Position numbers and translations under genes: made by a program. The notes beneath the pieces are model-generated. The model worked only from the letters and a program-made list of their open reading frames with translations. It did not search any database and was not told the DNA's origin. From the NCBI GenBank assembly GCA_947568835.1, contig OX387603.1, positions 2,643,701 to 2,707,700 of the forward strand: a stretch of 64,000 nucleotides of DNA, given 5' to 3'. Shown here piece by piece: positions 1 through 11,675 of the stretch. Numbering within the stretch: position 1 is the first letter of the stretch; each line of letters opens with the position of its first letter. This DNA comes from Protonemura montana (lineage: Eukaryota > Arthropoda > Insecta > Plecoptera > Nemouridae).

Positions 1-227
1 TTGTTGGCAACAGGTAAAAGTCTCTAAATCCAATTAAAATCTAATTTTAGTGTTTTTGAAAAACATTTTCAACCAATATTGATCGTTTAAATGGTGAAAA
101 CTATGAAAACCACAAAAACTACCAACGAAAACACTTCAAATCCAAATCAGAAAATCAGAAAATCGAAAATCAGGACCACGATGGCGGCATTGGCTGAGAA
201 GTCTCTCCATGGCAACCGCTATCCAGA
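1..227 (+). repeat. Unnamed dispersed repeat family A, copy 1 (cut by window edge)
   Basis: It shares with 38341-38612 the blocks ttgttggcaacaggt, gtttttgaaa, ggtgaaaacta, cgaaaacactt and ctctccatggcaaccgctat. The left part is outside the window. No coding potential or recognised family. Confidence 0.75.
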
Positions 228-1606
228 GCTTACCTCTCGAAAGATATCGAGCCCGGGCTGTGGGTCGCACCCTCTATCGCCAGTGCCACCAACATCGGAG
301 CAAAAGGTAAGGTGGTATCCCGTAAATAAGTAATGAGCGTGTGTAATGGCACCATACATCAGGTGTGCCCGGTAATGAGCATAACATAGAAGCAGTGAGA
401 GTCCGGGAGCAGCGTACCGTGGCTATCCCCGGCGATTGGACTGAATAAGTAACGAGCTAGTAGAGGAACCAAGATCTAGGGGTGATGCTGGGGTCCATGC
501 ATCACTGCGTGGAGGACGCCGGCGAGGTGGTAGAGGGGGTTTGACTATGAACGGGTAGTGAGCGATTGGAGAGAATCGAATGGGGTTTGCTGGTGTTTTT
601 TTTTGTCGCGTCGAGGGTTAATAGCACCGAGCAGCGAATTACTTATCGTATTTAAGATTGAACCAATACAGAAGCGGCAACAGATCTCTTTAGTGAGCTT
701 TTGATGCAAATGGAAACCAAATCACTGAAGCACATCTTAATAACGGACTTTCTCAAGAATACTAAGAATAATGGCGGATGTTAAATGCACGTTTAAACTT
801 TAGAAGATTGTTACAGTGTGAGTGTGGAACTTGTGAGCACAATTTCGGAAAATGTGATCAACTATTGGACATACTTGACCGAACAAAGCATTATTTGCAG
901 TAGTAATTTGTGTAAGAAAAGTGGGGTAGCGGTAGCACCTGGCACAGGAAGGGGGAATTCTTCTGGCGCTAGCGTAGAAAACAAACTTCGCTTCGCTCGC
1001 TGATTCTCATTCGACAGAGAACGTTTGAACTGGGAACGCACTTTGGCACGCGCGTGTCCCAAGCGTGCGTGCGCAACCGAAGCCAGCGACAGTTTGCACA
1101 AAACAACTTGAGAGAATTCAACAAGTAAACTCGCACATTTCTAACGTAAACTCCGTTCGTGAACTTTTCGAACCATTAGCGACACGTTATTCTCGCAAAC
1201 ACCGCGTCGTGAAAGTGTCAAAATAGGCACGGAAATTATAGTAATCAGGTGCCCGAATAGATCGATTCACGAGGGTGGGACGCATTGAAACGAATTGAAA
1301 AGTTAGTGCGCGGTTCGATCCCCGATTGAGGTGGAAATCGAACGACGACCTGTCACGCAGCCCTGTGATAACGTAACACAGGGCGATCGACCTAACACTG
1401 TCACTTCTCTTCAATCAAATACAAAACTCTCGCGTGATTGGCGATTAAATAACATGACATTGGAACTTTCAGCCTGTTTATTCCACTAGCTTCCGGGAAG
1501 AATATATAGATGCCAATACATCATAACGCTCGTCTGCAAGATATTGAAAAAATTCACAAAATGCCGTTCATTTTTCCTCGTTTGGGAGCAAAAATTAACC
1601 CAAAAA

Positions 1607-1954
1607 AGCGCCCTGTCACGGAATGTCCAGCACAAAAGCGACAGCGAGTTTCCGCTCCTTTGCGTGGAGCAAAACAAGCGCCCTGTCACGGAATGTCCAG
1701 CACAGAGGCGACGGCGAGTGTCCGCTCCTTTGCGTGGAGCGAAACAAGCGCCCTGTCACGGAATGTCCAGCACAGAGGCGACGGCGAGTGTCCGCTCCTT
1801 TGCGTGGAGCGAAACAAGCGCCCTGTCACGGAATGTCCAGCACAGAGGCGACGGCGAGTGTCCGCTCCTTTGCGAGGAGCGAAACAAGCGCCCTGTCACG
1901 GAATGTCCAGCACAGAGGCGACGGCGAGTGTCCACTCCTTTGCGTGGAGCAAAT
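1607..1954 (+). repeat. 70-bp minisatellite, five copies
   Basis: The marker ccctgtcacggaatgtccag recurs at 1611, 1681, 1751, 1821 and 1891, a strict 70-bp period; units are over 90% identical. The sequence upstream of the first marker (tttgggagcaaaa) resembles the end of a unit. Since 70 is not a multiple of three and no frame has a stop, all three forward frames stay open; this is not a gene. Confidence 0.95.
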
Positions 1955-2476
1955 TACACGGCCGACTTGACTGATTTGGCCAACTTAGCACGAACCTACT
2001 GTAGCCGGACTATTCTAGAAACACGAAATTACGACAACCTGTGCGGTAATCGTCCATGGCATGTAAGGAAGGGTGGAGGCTTGTAAGACACTTGTTGCCG
2101 TCAAGAGAGCGCCGTGAAATTGGTGGGTAGGGGTTTTGGATTGGCTCCAAATGACTCGGAATTGTTTTGTGTCCCTTGTGCCAGGGACCATTACCCCCCC
2201 CCCCCCCCCATCCTGAGCCACGCACCCATTGAACCCGTTTCGACGTAGCAAGACAATGCAAGGGGGGTGGGGGGGACGTCAGCTTGGCAATGATAACCCC
2301 CGAGTTGTGGGCACAAAATGCGACGAAGAGATTTCTTGGACCTTTATGAGGGCGCGTTAGAGCCAGAGCATGACGGGAATGATCCTGTGTTACGGCAGCT
2401 GTGAGCCCGTATAACGAATGAGTTCCAGCTGCTAGGTAGACTTGACTGGCTGGTGCGACATGGGTCTGTGTTTCTT

Positions 2477-2725
2477 GGGGAAACTTGGTGCCAGCTAAAA
2501 GTCTACTGGCGAAGAGCACCATGGGACCACCGGCTGAATGTCCCTACCAATAGCCGGTGCAACTCTAGATATAGATTCCTCACAGATGTTTGCTGTCGAG
2601 AGTGTGATAGGCAAGGCGATATAATTTCAATCCCTAACTCTCTCCCGAACAACTGGTAATGTTTGTAACCCATCCAGTGCCCGACCCAACGCAGTGTTGC
2701 TCGACTTCGAGAATCGGTGTTTCCC
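2477..2725 (-). mobile_element. Old, diverged 5S-derived SINE copy
   Basis: Plus-strand segments match the SINE consensus in order: ggggaaacttggtgcc, accaccggctgaatgtccc, ctctctcccgaaca, cccatccagtgcccgaccca, cagtgttgctcgac and gaatcggtgtttccc. Many substitutions separate it from the other copies, so it is an ancient insertion. Its 5' head ends about 40 bp from the donor splice site of the PTBP exon at 2765. Confidence 0.75.
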
Positions 2726-2764
2726 TAATCGCAATGTTGATTGAGAGATTCAAGGTTGACTCAC

Positions 2765-2911
2765 CGCGTTCGAGTGCGTCTGGTCGGTCTTCAGCTCCTT
2801 GTGGTTTGAGAACTGAACGTAGACGGCGCGACCTCGCAGCTGCGCCATGCAAGTCGTGAAGTACGTGACCATGGTGATGGCGGCTGTCTCATCGGCCATC
2901 TCCAGGAACGC
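2765..2911 (-). CDS. PTBP/hnRNP I homologue, internal exon, second half of RRM1
   Basis: This exon encodes 49 residues in phase 0, from AFLEMADETA to KTDQTHSNA. It includes the ELRGR-like turn LRGRAVYVQFSNHKELKTD, the strand 4 and post-RRM1 signature of polypyrimidine-tract-binding proteins. The acceptor on the minus strand is cttcgcag before GCG; the donor is GCG followed by gtgagt. Joined to the exon at 14853-15005 it completes RRM1, with the degenerate RNP1 motif split by the intron as KNQ|AFLEM. PTBP proteins bind UCUU-type pyrimidine tracts in nuclear pre-mRNA through four RRMs and mostly repress exon inclusion. Vertebrate PTBP1 and fly hephaestus are the family references. RRM2 to RRM4 must lie below base 1. 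The exon is GC-richer than its introns. Family assignment is very secure; PTBP1, 2 and 3 paralogues cannot be separated in an invertebrate from this part. Confidence 0.95.
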
Positions 2912-3579
2912 CTGCGAAGCGAGGAACAAAGAGATGAGTTAGTTGCACTTCTGTAGTTTTGAAACGGCCGGAGGGTGCCGCAGTACCATCAATTCTTTCA
3001 AAAGAATTGCAGAAGTTGTTATTTCAGCTTAACATCATCACCCTGCAGTGTTTTCAGAGGTTCAAAGGCGTCGCATTCGTTCTCAGTGCAACCTATTTGA
3101 GTGGTATTTCTCTTTTGAACTAACCCTAATCGTGGATAGGACAGTGACCCTCATAAGCCTACGATTCAACTGCCTGTCAAAGCTCAAGTATCACTAAATT
3201 ATATGCACCGAATAATACGACAGCCGACCGCCATCAAGAGGATTGACCCAACTTTGGGAGTCCGTTATTATCAAATTGACTAGAGTTTCTCTGAGCTTTG
3301 CTGGGAAATCATCATAATCTTGCGAATCAGTAGAGAGGTTGCCAGTTCTATGGACGAGTACGGAATGTTGGAGATAAGCAGAATGGGGAACTTGTATGTA
3401 CCGATAGTCTACGTGCAAATGAAATAACATACAAATTGTGTTTATCACACACTCTTCATGTACTTCATTCAGCTGGCTACGGTAAAGGAGGCTGATCAAC
3501 TCGTCCCTGCATTCAGTGAACACATTATCGAAGCTTATTTTTTAAACTTTTTAATAATACACGCCAAACAAACATCGAA

Positions 3580-4060
3580 TCGCTAGAAATGACCGAGCGT
3601 GATTTAATCAAACGAAGACTTTTAACTCTCTATGGCATCTTTATGTACAGCACCATCCTATACGCAATAACCCACAATACGCTCTCCCCGACAAAATGCA
3701 CCCAACGCGCTCGGCCCAAATGTAAAATTACAAATCTATGGCAAGATCCCACTTTATCAGGGACAAGTACTGTTTAATGACCTCCCACAACCGTTGAAAG
3801 CACTCCAAGGAACAAACCACTTCAAGACTGAACTCAAATATTGCTCTGCAAGATTTGCCCATATTCATTACATGATTATCATACACATGTAGAAAACAGA
3901 CTCTGATTTTCCTATGCTATGCTATTCTATTCTAAGCCATTCTACTGCTGCTTCTCTCATTGTATGTACTATTCTGAAGTATTCTATAACAAACCTTACC
4001 TACTCTGTAATGTATTGTTCCTAGAATAAAATATATTTTATTATTATTATTATTATTATC
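3580..4060 (+). pseudogene. Decayed 3' end of a non-LTR retrotransposon ORF2
   Basis: Frame pieces resemble the C-terminus of LINE proteins: RDLIKRRLLTLYGIFMYST from 3598 in one frame, then KIPLYQGQVLFNDLPQPLKA and LQGTNHFKTELKY in another. The frames are joined by a shift near 3745. The segment ends with aataaaatatattttatta and a (TTA)n run at about 4040-4059, a usual LINE tail. Only the last ~480 bases survive. The assignment rests on motif style alone. Confidence 0.5.
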
Positions 4061-7000
4061 ATCACGGGGGCTTTTTGCTTCGCCTCGACCGCAATCGAGT
4101 ATTTAAACGAATAGTATTGAATCGCGGAAATTCACGAGCGAGCGCTACTTACACTTGAAGACGCGGCTTCCAATGCGAGACCCAATCTTGCGGTTTCCAA
4201 ACACTCGGCAATATGAATGCTACTGCTTCCATCAACGATATTTTAATCTGACGAAAATAAATCGCCTGCAATTTCCTTTCATTGAGGTCAAGCCGAGTCT
4301 CTGTGAGCATACAAGCCCTAAATTTAATCCCTCTGCCCTTCCACCCCTTCCACCAGTCTTCGGCCACCCCTTTTCCATCTCTTTATGGATATTCTAATGA
4401 ATACATGTATATACGCGGCCGTTCTAAGCCGTCCCTTTGACAGGCATTCGCAACATAAAAGAACAAGTTTCGGAAAACTTTCCAGGCAAAAAGAGGTCAA
4501 AACGGGATGGTTGTAAGGAGCTAAAAGAAGGGCATTGCGAATGTTTCTAGCCGTGTGCGTTGATGCCAGGCAGAGTGTTGCAAATCGACTTGGCGAGGGC
4601 GACGGGCGGAGGTCAGCCCCTGTTTTTTTCCCGCCTATTTTACCGAACCCGACCTGTGATCCTGTTACGGCTGACTCAATTGCCTCTTTGACGGGACAGG
4701 ATAAAAAAAACCGGACTCTGCCTCTGGAGTTTTTTTTTTGTGTTTCGCATTTAATACTTATCGGATTAGGCTTTTCTAAATGTAATTTGTTAATTAGATC
4801 CGTATGTGGAGGTTAGAATGAAAGAGTTTACCTCACAAACTGCGCTTGGTCACGGTAATTATTGCCCTGCGAAACGGACCAACGAAAAAAGTCGGGTTCG
4901 AAGGGGTTCAAGAAATGAGCTGTCTTTGTCATTACAATTGGTGGCCGACGGTGGGGTTTCCGGTTGAGGTCTTTCACAAGCGACCGACCACTTATTGAGC
5001 ATATCCGAATGAACCCACATCTAGTAAACGTCCAAATCCTCTTGAATAAAATTGAAATTTTCTCTCGTGAAAAATAAAATATTGGAAATATTCCCCAATA
5101 TCATTGGCAGCAAAATAACTCACAGCTAGAATTGTACACGATAAATATTTTCATAACCATTCTCGTGATATCATCGATTTCACAAAATCCCACAATCACC
5201 CGCCACCATCTGTAATGTAATTTCCCTCAAAAAATGCGTTGCTTGTCAATCGCCCCGCGCGTGATGAACGTGATCACACAGAACAGCCGGACGCGAAGCG
5301 ACACTTGACGCGGCGGGGGTTGCTGCCGGACACAGAAGGGAGCCACAAGTTTACCGCCTCCCCCCCCCCCCCCTCCCCCATGACACAAGGACCACGATGT
5401 CGATTGATGTCGCCGCACGACGGTCAATGTCGGCCAGGATTAATTTCTGGTTCCCTCGCTCGACGCTGGGGGACCGAAGGTCGACGATCGTGAAAATCCC
5501 ATGCCTCGGCACCAAATGTAATGCAACGCAGAGAATATTTTTGCAGCAACCCGTAGACCCGCATATTTTGGGATAACTGCAACGCGTGCGAACGAGTTAA
5601 TAGCATTTAGGTATCGAATTTGCGCTGTGCGTACCCTTGGAAAGATAATTAAAAGGGGACACTGGTATAGGGGCGGATTCGGACGGAAAAATTGATTCAG
5701 TTTAATTAAAGTTTAAATTGACTAACCATGTCAAGTAAATAACTGACACTGGATTTCAGCGGCAGGTACTTTGGGTGGTGAAGATGTAATGTACCCAATT
5801 ATCATTAAAAGTCAGCATGCCTTTAGTACTGCCGCAAAAGATGACACATTTACTGCTCGAGAAAGACCAAAGACTTGCCGACACCTGACCATCCCTAACA
5901 ACTTTCACAGAAATAGTTAAGCCCTTCGCGAGCCCGGTGTAAGAACCTAACAATAAATAGCTATTTACTATTTTCTCGACAAAGCGATTTGGTACAATTC
6001 GCTAGCTCTCGACCGACGCAATATGTAACCTTCTGACTGGCAGTCTCGCGTATCGATTCCAGTTCCGTTCGGCGGTAAATCTAATACAAAACGAAGATAA
6101 TCCAGCTTCGAGGCTATTCCATCTCGGACGCACTCAAACAATACCGAGTGTCCAAGGTAGTTTTCTCCGACTAACTTTGATACACAAGCAACGCTCGAGG
6201 GAGAAGTTACAGAAACAACAGGAAAGTAAATGAACGCTCGAAAATGTTTTATCGCTCCAGTTATTAATACCAGAGACCGTGACGTCTGATAAAACTCGCC
6301 ATTAATTTTTTAACTCGGTCATCGATTTTTCCGGGATGAACTTTCTCGTACCTGGATTCTGTCCTTCCGCGTGGCGGTGCTGTGAAAGTGACACCTTGCG
6401 GGTTGGCCAGGTACTCTTTGCACGGAAAACAGCCTACTAGAAACGACCCCCTCAAAGCTGCTACCATTTGTAAATATTTGTGACGTTCCAGTTTTCTTGA
6501 GATGATGGCAAACACAATAGTCTTTCCAATTCACTTCTTACTCGTGACCGCACATAAAGCAAGAAGGGGAAAAAAACTCAACTTTTGACATCTTTAAAAA
6601 AATATACTTAACTTTGACATAATTGAAACAACGCTTATTCAAAAAAATAAATGGAATCATGCCTCTCTCTCTCGCTCCGTCTCTCCTCCTCTCTCTCGCT
6701 TTTCCATTTTAATCGGCCGTTGTTAATTTCCTCCGCTTGGTTGCGCTCTTTATCATATTTCACGATTCACTTTCCACAGATGCCAACTCTCTCGATTGTT
6801 TCTTATCATCGCACAGCGCTGCGGCGGCGGCGGCGGTTATCAATTTGCATGCATACACTCGAGGCTCAACCACCAGACAAAAACACTGACAGTCAGCGAA
6901 CGGCAGATTTAGAAACCAAGATAAACTCTGCACACTAGAGTCAACGCCACTGACGCTGACAATGTTTGCCGGGGAAGACGGAAGACTGCATTGTGCCAAG

Positions 7001-10000
7001 TCGCTCGTCTCGCTCAGAGTCATGGAGCGGGAGAAGAGAATAGACAAAGAGAGTTGAGAACGGAGACGATGAGAAAATATATAATAACAAGTGAAGACAG
7101 AAAAGGAAAGATCTTTCAAAGAGAAATTCACGCTTGCTTTACGTTTAGATAAATACGAGAGCGCGCCGGATCGTATCTGTCCGGAAAAACTCGCGAGAAT
7201 TAACGAAGGAAATGCAAAGCGGTGGTTAAGACTAAGAACGGGATCGCAATTGGATGTGCAGTGGCGTTTGACGACGCATTGAAAGTGGTACCGAGATGCA
7301 TTGTCAACCTAGCCTTGCGCATAGGTGAATTCAGTGCCTTCTTCACCTAGTTCGGTTCAACGTCAACACGGTGGTCTTATTAACTTGTCAATAAAGCTTG
7401 TACGAGGTTCACTTTTCCCTCGGGAAGCTTGGCCACATTTTTAGCTGCAACCCACCAAAATATAGTTCCCTCTCAAAAATATATCTCACAGAATAAATTT
7501 GCCTTGCTAATACCATTGTTTGCGTAACGATTTTTGAAGAATAAATTGAGTCCTACCACTTTCAATTTTCCGCGTGATTTATCAGTGATTAATTACTAGC
7601 GTTCAGGACCGGCCGCTTCTTAAACGAGGTAATAGCGATCAGAGACACCAATTAAAAACCGATTTCACTCGTCCATCGACACTTTGTAAAAATCCCACCC
7701 GCCGCGACACCAATTGTGACGGACATTTTAACATACCACCGCAACTTCACGTTCCAGCACATTCTTTTCTAAACAATATAGTGAAGTTTTTAAAATGGTT
7801 GGTATCAACAAAACCAACAAAAACAAAATTTCCAGCTACATTCTGTTAGATGCCAGTTGCGCCTAACACCAGCTCTGGTTTCATCAATAATTAGCTCCAG
7901 TATTTTCAAACATCCTTGAAATGGACCGCTATTGTTGCAAAACAATTGATTTCATTCTAGACACAGACAAACACGAATCGCACTCTCTTTTCAGTGGACT
8001 GGCGGACAAAAACGCTTGGTAAATTGGCCGTGCAAGCAAGCGTCACAAGCCGCATTAGCTCGGATCCGACGGCACATTAAAACGGGCCTTCCCTCCCCAA
8101 CCGCCCAATGCACAGTAACAGATTGCCCCCCCCCCCCCCCCTTCTTTTCCCTCTCACACAACACAACACATTCGTGACGTCAACAACTCGGTACTTGTAC
8201 AGGTACTGCCATACTCGAAGCCAAGAGATGTGATGAGGAAATCCATTCATAACGGGCACTCGCCCACCCTCCCCCGGTCCCTGGTTCCCCAGAAAACCCC
8301 TGCACTCGAGAGCTTGCTTATGAATAGGCAGTAGGACAATGAGCGAGTGCAGTGGCGCTATGACATCGCAGTTGGGGTTTGCTCGGCGGCGACCACGTTG
8401 CCAATGATGACGCTGTTCGAGTTCGGATTTTTTTCCAAGGCTAGAACTACAGGTCGTTAATGTAACTTTTTAAATGCAGATTTAAATGATTGAGGAATTA
8501 AAATCCATTACAATTTGCAGGATAAAGTATCGAATCATTTGATTGTATTTAAAACGTCATTCAGTCGACCGACTGGCTGCGAAGTGTGAATATGTCGCCA
8601 GCTAAACAAGCTGAAAGTATATGATTTAATTTTTTTTTGTAATATTTTTTTGACTGCACTTAGGTTACGGGCCAATCCCATTTCAGATCATAAAAAATGA
8701 TTCGGTAGATTCCTCAGTCTGTGAACACCATGAACGTCGCTTCTGCTGGCACCATAAGCTAGCAGGCAACTCTTAGTACCTGCCTACGCCACTGGTTCTG
8801 TTGAGGGCGTCGACGGTTGAAGCTTTTTGCATATCGATATTTTGAGCGCTCGCAAACACAGAGTGTACTTTTCGTTATCAGCGCGCCGAGTGGCGTTTGT
8901 TTTGTTTCGTGTGTATACATCCATGTGGCTGACAATGTCTGTATGTCAGAGCGAAAGATTAACCCTTTACCCAAAATGCAGCACAGTATTTGTCAAAAAC
9001 ATTGATCGCGCTGCGCGGTTGCTTGGTTCGGCGGTCTGCTCGTGGGTTCAGTGGAGGCGATGATGAAGCTAGCGGAGTCTAGAAGGGGGCGAAGGTTAAG
9101 ACCGGTGTCGGCATGAAGTCTCATCGGCTATGGTTGATTTATGAAGGGAGGGGATGTGTTCTTGTGGACTTAACATGAATACCTGGTGGTTACTCATATA
9201 ATATCTAGCTCCGCGGGAGTAGCGGTTTTAAAGTACCCTGTTTTCTGTCCCAGTTTTTGCGTTATGAAAAACATTGCGAAAGAAAAGCGGAAAATATAGA
9301 AAAATCTGTGGAAAGACACGACGTGTAATTGAAATAATCTGCGAGATGAATGCACATTTGTAAAAGCGTGGAAGAATTCGAAAAATGTCGTAATAAACAG
9401 CGGCAGTAAATACTGAAATTAAATCAAATCACTGCAAATCTGAATTTAACAGTGCTGCGGTGGATGAAACCTTCGCGGAACTCGCGAGAGCCGGTTTACA
9501 TATAAAATTGAAATGCAAAGGAAAAACAACATCAAACAAACGAAGAACTTACTTTGGTGAATAAACAAATCCGGAAGTTGATATATTTTGTCGAGCCGCA
9601 GATCACAGCTTCCGAATCGTTTAGAAACCAAAATTCTCTTTTACATCTCACAGTACTTTAATTACACTTCTCGTTCGCACAGTCAAACAGATCGCGTACG
9701 TTGCGTGATACACGCGTGCAAAAAGCTGGCAATCCTTGAAAAAAAAAAATCAACAAGAAGCATCCGGAACGTAATTCGAAACATTTTCTGTGATCTCTCA
9801 GATATCAAATCGAAATAATCCCTTTCCGCGACCGTCCTACAAACTCGCAGCCTCCTTTCCCCACCGCCCCAAACCGACCCTTTGTCTAGAATTTATACAC
9901 AAAACCACAATTGTGTATTTAAGCTTCAAAACTACCCCTGAACGCGGTCAGTCGTCCGTGGCAGGTCCATTGTATGCAGTCCTTTTCCTGCACAAGATCC

Positions 10001-11229
10001 ATATTAAGACGGGCGTCTAATAATGAGTTACCTTCTAGTCTAAGACAGCGTTCACCGTGCCAGTCCCACCCCAACCCACCCAACCCGTTCCTTCCACGTT
10101 AAGTTGCAGCCACAAGGGAGACGCAGAAGCTAAGTACTAAGTAGCAAGTCACCCTGAGGGCCAGCGAACTTAAGACTACCTTCCCCTCGACAAACTCACA
10201 CAACTCTCTAACTGATTAATTTCTGCAAACGAGGTAGAAATGTTTGCGGTGAATAATTCCAGTCGGGTGGAAGATTCATAAAGTTTGCTTTCGCTTAAAT
10301 CGTAGCGCATTAGTCTGTTTTCGCTGTAATTTATCAAATATATCGTTGATTCGTTTGAAAGCGGCTAAAAGAGGGTAGACAGTGTTTGGTTGATGCGGTC
10401 ACCGGCGCCGCGTCTGTGTTACGCGTTTAATTTCAATTGTGGCATCCCTTAAACAATGTCAGTACTTCAATACATGCGTAATTCAAAACTCAATACCGCA
10501 ATACAAGGTGAATAACCATCTTGTCAAGTTGTAACGTTGACCAAATTCAGACCTTTTTGCAAACGAATTAACCTAGATGGATAAACCTACAACCCCTCGA
10601 TTTTGTGCAGGGGTTGAAGTATCACAGAGATTAATTATTTTGATAGGGTTTTCTAAAACCAGAATCTATCATTATCATAATTCGCGGGCTCCTGTAAGCC
10701 AGCTACGTACCACAATACTACAACTACCTCTGGCTAGGGGTCGCCTCACCAGCGATTGGTGTCGCGTCGAGTGGGCTTTCTGACAGCTTGTTTGTCGGAC
10801 GCTGAGAAAACTTTAACCACGAGCATTATCGACGTGGATAAAAGTGAGGTTAGAAACTCTCGAGCGACGAGCGGGAAAGCAAACTTATGGACGGGGATCG
10901 CGGTAAAATGAAATGAACATTCGTTCTCGTGGCAAGAAGCGTGGAGGAGTCTCGAGCTAGGATGGACGGGCGGGGGGATGATATAGCTATGATGGGGTTA
11001 AGAGCTGTGTAAGAAATGGGATTTTACTTCGCGCCATAGTATAGCACACCGTGCGGTCCATTCGAAAAGTTACGGTCGTTAAATTTTACCCGCTCCCGCT
11101 TTATGTAATTACGCTCTCGAAATCGGTGGTAGGTGGCAGTTAGAGGGCCTCCGCTCGCGGGGAGTTGGCGACGGAACTGCAATTCTAAATACATTTTTCT
11201 TCTTTAATTCTGGTTTAGGAAACAGAGTG

Positions 11230-11675
11230 TATACCGAACGGTTTGGTGTGATGGAAACCATGGTTCACGTGAGATCACCGAAGTTAAGCAACACTGCGCT
11301 GGGTCAGGTATTGGATGGGTGACCATCATACACATGACCGGTTCTGTTCGGGAGAGAGGTTGGAGGCATGAAAGTTAGTACAGCAACTTCACTCGCCTTG
11401 CTTATCAACCTCTGGACAGCATGGATTTGTGGAGAAATCCTGCCGTTCGCGTTGTACCGTCCTTCGGAAGGGACGTTAAGCCGGTGGTCCCCTTGGTGCT
11501 CTTCGATAGGAGTAGGCTACGTGCCAGCACCGGGTTTCCCTTCCTCCCTTCTAGACAAGAATAGATCTATCATCATTCTCATCATCATCCGCTCATTCAC
11601 CGACACCATTAGACCAATGCCACATGGCCAGATGTCAAAACAGTACGTCGTTCAACCCCAATAATCGATCAATCA
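11230..11675 (+). mobile_element. Full-length 5S-rRNA-derived SINE
   Basis: The 446-bp element starts accgaacggtttgg, continues with a 5S-like head (gatcaccgaagttaagcaac then attggatgggtgacc) and a unique body, and ends in caaccccaataatcgatcaa. The flanks carry near-identical 11-mers: gaaacagagtg at 11219 and gaaacagaatg at 11676, one mismatch. This copy has a single 5S-like segment, not the 91-bp duplication seen in other copies. 5S-derived SINEs (SINE3 class) are transcribed by RNA polymerase III from the 5S internal promoter. Confidence 0.93.
11281..11333 (+). promoter_or_regulatory. 5S-type RNA polymerase III internal control region in the SINE
   Basis: The bases correspond to box A (aagttaagcaac), the intermediate element (gcgctgggtcag) and box C (ttggatgggtgacc) of 5S rRNA genes, in the right order and spacing. 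In 5S genes this block binds TFIIIA. The same block is recognisable in the other SINE copies. Confidence 0.75.

Larger units (their letters stand above)
1..2476. other. Intronic DNA below the 2765-2911 exon
   Basis: This stretch lies inside the PTBP gene, between the exon at 2765 and exons beyond the window. It holds one copy of the unnamed dispersed repeat (1-227), a 70-bp minisatellite (1607-1954) and a 16-base C run (2194-2209). Between these I see no exon with family resemblance and acceptable splice sites. Confidence 0.6.

Noticed and set aside
1510..2086. Three overlapping plus-strand frames of 115-180 codons with repeated peptides
   Set aside because: They are the 70-bp minisatellite read in its three stop-free frames; the period is not a multiple of three.
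11257..11333. Possible 5S rRNA gene
   Set aside because: Only the internal part of 5S is present, fused to a repeated non-5S body with target-site duplications, so it is a SINE head.
11368..11664. 98-codon frame, and similar frames at 29390 and 58040
   Set aside because: The same peptide style (MKVSTATSLALLINL) appears wherever the SINE body occurs; it is SINE sequence, not a gene.
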